From: Bacteroidales bacterium
Lineage (GTDB): Bacteria > Bacteroidota > Bacteroidia > Bacteroidales > PUMT01
NCBI GenBank assembly: GCA_007132365.1
Contig: SLOS01000172.1
Location: forward strand, 1 to 8,512
Reading direction: 5' to 3'
Length of the DNA stretch: 8,512 nt
The position numbers and the translations under genes are program-made. Below, one piece after another: positions 6,516-8,512 of the stretch. The first letter of the stretch is position 1. Each line of letters begins with the position of its first letter. Under the pieces are notes generated by a model, which saw only the letters and a program-made list of their open reading frames with translations, was not told where the DNA came from and did no database searches.

Positions 6516-7191
6516 TTACAAAAAAACATGGGAATACCAGGAAGAGATATTTAATAAGATATTAGCAGAAAAATTCGCAAATACCGCCGGCAATGAAAGA
6601 TCAGGGTCTTCAGCCGGATATCTCCTCTTTTGCGAACATCCCCATGTTTATACACTTGGGAAAAGCGGTGCTGAAAACAACCTGCTTATCAATGACGATT
6701 TTCTCAGGAAGATCGGAGCAGACTATTACAGGATCGACCGTGGTGGTGACATAACCTATCACGGGCCAGGCCAGATTGTGGGTTACCCCATTTTTAACCT
6801 TGAAAGATTCGGCCTGAGCATCAGACAGTATATTCAAACCCTTGAAATGGCAATTATACTTACCCTCAATGAGCATGGAATTGAAGCATCCAGGCTCAAT
6901 TCAGCATCCGGGGTATGGCTCGACTCTTCAGATCCTCTGAAAGCCAGAAAGATTTGTGCCATTGGAGTAAGAGCCAGCCGCCATGTAACAATGCATGGAT
7001 TTGCCTTCAATGTAAATACAGACCTTAACTACTTTACCCATATCAATCCGTGCGGATTCAGAGATAAGGGTGTAACCTCGATGGAAAAGGAGCTGGGGCA
7101 TAAACAGGATATAAATGTGATAAAGGAAAAACTTAAAATTAACCTTTCAAGTGTTTTCCGGATGGAGCTTATCCAAAACCAAAAAGTCTGA
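6475..7191 (+). CDS. lipB: Octanoyl-[acyl-carrier-protein]:protein N-octanoyltransferase
   Basis: Transfers octanoate from acyl carrier protein to the target lysine of lipoyl domains, giving the substrate for LipA. The 238-residue protein carries the family signature RGGDITYHGPGQ (89-100, with His97), the conserved Lys159 in RKICAIGVR, and the acyl-thioester nucleophile Cys193 in NPCGFRDKGVTS. Together these form the Cys/Lys pair expected of LipB. The ATG at 6475 gives a family-like N-terminus (VIFQDLG, then YKKTWEYQEE), so the 41-base overlap with lipA appears real rather than a mis-chosen start. RecJ begins five bases after its stop codon. A ligase-type lipoate scavenging enzyme (LplA) is unlikely given the RGGDITYHGPGQ and NPCG motifs. 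Confidence 0.96.
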   Translation: MLKTVIFQDLGSADYKKTWEYQEEIFNKILAEKFANTAGNERSGSSAGYLLFCEHPHVYTLGKSGAENNLLINDDFLRKIGADYYRIDRGGDITYHGPGQIVGYPIFNLERFGLSIRQYIQTLEMAIILTLNEHGIEASRLNSASGVWLDSSDPLKARKICAIGVRASRHVTMHGFAFNVNTDLNYFTHINPCGFRDKGVTSMEKELGHKQDINVIKEKLKINLSSVFRMELIQNQKV

Positions 7192-7196
7192 CCGGC

Positions 7197-8512
7197 ATGG
7201 AAAGAGAATGGATCATTAAAGAGCAAGGCGTAAGAGAAGAGACAATGCAGCTGGCTGCAGCCCTGGGAATTGACCCTGCACTGGCCAACATTCTGGTTCA
7301 GAGAAACATTAAAACATATGAGCAGGCCAGGGTTTTTTTCCGGCCCAGGCTGTCAGACCTCCACGACCCCTTCCTTATGAAGGATATGGGACTGGCAACG
7401 GAGAGGATTCTTACAGCTCTCAGGAAAAATGAAAATATACTAATATACGGCGATTATGATGTTGACGGAACTACCTCTGTGGCATTGGTTTATTCGTTTC
7501 TTAAACTGCATTATGCGAATATTGCCTTTTACATACCCGATCGTTATTCCGAGGGTTACGGAGTAAGCAGAAAAGCAATTGATTTTGCAGCAGACAACAA
7601 TGTCAGCCTGATAATTGCCCTGGATTGCGGCATTAAAGCGGTCGAGAAGGTTGCATATGCAAAATGCAAGAATATAGATTTCATAATTTGTGATCATCAC
7701 ATGCCCGGAGAAATCATCCCTGAGGCGGTTGCCATACTCGACCCCAAACAACCGGGATGCAGCTATCCCTTTAAAGAACTCTCAGGCTGCGGAGTAGGAT
7801 TTAAGCTGATGCAGGCTCTCACTATGAAAAGCGAATACCGGATAGATGATCTGTTAAAATTTCTCGATCTTGTCGTGGTAAGCATAGCTTCAGATATTGT
7901 GCCTATTACCGGGGAAAACCGGATTCTTGCGCATTTCGGACTGAAACAGCTGAATGAGGATCCCTGTTTCGGGCTTAAGTCCATAATCAAAATAGCGGGA
8001 ATTGAAAAAAAGGAGATATCAGTAGATGACATAGTCTTTAAAATCGGCCCGCGAATTAACGCAGCCGGTCGTATGAAATCAGGAAATAAGGCAGTTGAAC
8101 TTCTGATCGCACATGACGATCATATTGCCCGGGAAATAGGCGATGTTATCGATGTTTTCAATAATGACCGCAAACATATCGACCGGCAGATCACCCAGGA
8201 AGCAATAAGGATGATAGCGGCGGACAGCAATTATTCAGATAGAAAATCAACCGTTTTATTCAACCCGGAATGGCACAAGGGAGTTATCGGAATAGTGGCC
8301 TCCAGGCTGATAGAAACCTATTTCCGTCCCACTGTCATACTAACTGAGTCTAACGGGTTTGCCACAGGTTCGGCCAGATCGGTTCCCGGTTTTGATATCT
8401 ACCAGGTTGTTGAGGCCTGCAGTGATATTCTTGAAAATTTTGGCGGACATATGTATGCTGCCGGAATGACAATGAAGCTGGAAAATGTTCCACTTTTCAA
8501 AAAGCGTTTTGA
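7197..8512 (+). CDS. recJ: Single-stranded-DNA-specific exonuclease RecJ, 3' end outside window
   Basis: A 5'-3' single-strand DNA exonuclease of recombinational and mismatch repair. The 438 visible residues cover most of a protein that is usually about 560-580 long. The DHH phosphoesterase motifs appear in order and should bind the two catalytic metals: DYDVDG (86-91), LDCG (142-145), CDHH (165-168), ASDIVP (221-226) and GPRINAAGRM (284-293). The DHHA1 domain follows, with EWHKGVIGIVASRL (358-371), GSARSVPGFD (391-400) and GGHMYAAGM (416-424). The missing part should be the end of DHHA1 and the OB-fold. The ATG at 7197 is five bases after the lipB stop and gives a normal RecJ N-terminus, so co-transcription with lipA-lipB is likely. 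The functional link to lipoate synthesis is not evident. No frameshift seen. Confidence 0.96.
   Translation, partial: MEREWIIKEQGVREETMQLAAALGIDPALANILVQRNIKTYEQARVFFRPRLSDLHDPFLMKDMGLATERILTALRKNENILIYGDYDVDGTTSVALVYSFLKLHYANIAFYIPDRYSEGYGVSRKAIDFAADNNVSLIIALDCGIKAVEKVAYAKCKNIDFIICDHHMPGEIIPEAVAILDPKQPGCSYPFKELSGCGVGFKLMQALTMKSEYRIDDLLKFLDLVVVSIASDIVPITGENRILAHFGLKQLNEDPCFGLKSIIKIAGIEKKEISVDDIVFKIGPRINAAGRMKSGNKAVELLIAHDDHIAREIGDVIDVFNNDRKHIDRQITQEAIRMIAADSNYSDRKSTVLFNPEWHKGVIGIVASRLIETYFRPTVILTESNGFATGSARSVPGFDIYQVVEACSDILENFGGHMYAAGMTMKLENVPLFKKRF

Noticed and set aside
1..8512. Search for CRISPR arrays, insertion sequences, tRNA or rRNA genes, and defence or phage modules
   Set aside because: No regularly spaced repeats, transposase motifs, tRNA-like cloverleafs or such protein families were found; nearly all of the window is accounted for by housekeeping genes.

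Overview
This window comes from a member of the Bacteroidota, most likely Bacteroidales or a close relative. Four things point there: the lysS-gpsA-pgi gene order, a lysyl-tRNA synthetase with the C-terminal extension I associate with this phylum, a lipoprotein whose lipid-anchored cysteine is followed by an acidic surface-export patch, and a TAnnTTTG-type -7 promoter box in front of lysS. I assigned the genes by reading family motifs; no database search was possible.

Layout, left to right. Positions 1-494 (minus) hold the N-terminal part of a fasciclin (FAS1) domain lipoprotein that runs off the left edge. A 429-base AT-rich gap follows. Its last part, 793-917, is an imperfect tandem duplication of about 61-64 bases that ends just before a small predicted membrane protein (924-1202, plus) of unknown function. 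That small gene converges on a leftward operon: lysS (start chosen at 5374), then gpsA (joined to lysS by an ATGA overlap), then pgi. A minus-strand hairpin with a T-run at 1181-1221 probably ends this operon, and it lies within and just past the 3' end of the small membrane-protein gene.

A 217-base divergent intergenic region (5375-5591) separates lysS from a rightward cluster: lipA (lipoyl synthase), lipB (octanoyl transferase, overlapping lipA by 41 bases), and recJ (single-strand 5'-3' exonuclease, cut by the right edge after 438 residues). LipB and LipA together make the lipoyl cofactor of 2-oxoacid dehydrogenases and the glycine cleavage system. RecJ appears to be co-transcribed but is a DNA repair enzyme. 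The leftward operon combines translation (LysRS), phospholipid precursor supply (glycerol-3-phosphate) and upper glycolysis or gluconeogenesis (Pgi).

This is mostly core housekeeping DNA. I see no CRISPR array, insertion sequence, tRNA or rRNA gene, phage gene or defence system, and no credible undescribed system. The least explained part is 495-1202: the tandem duplication and the small three-helix membrane protein behind it.
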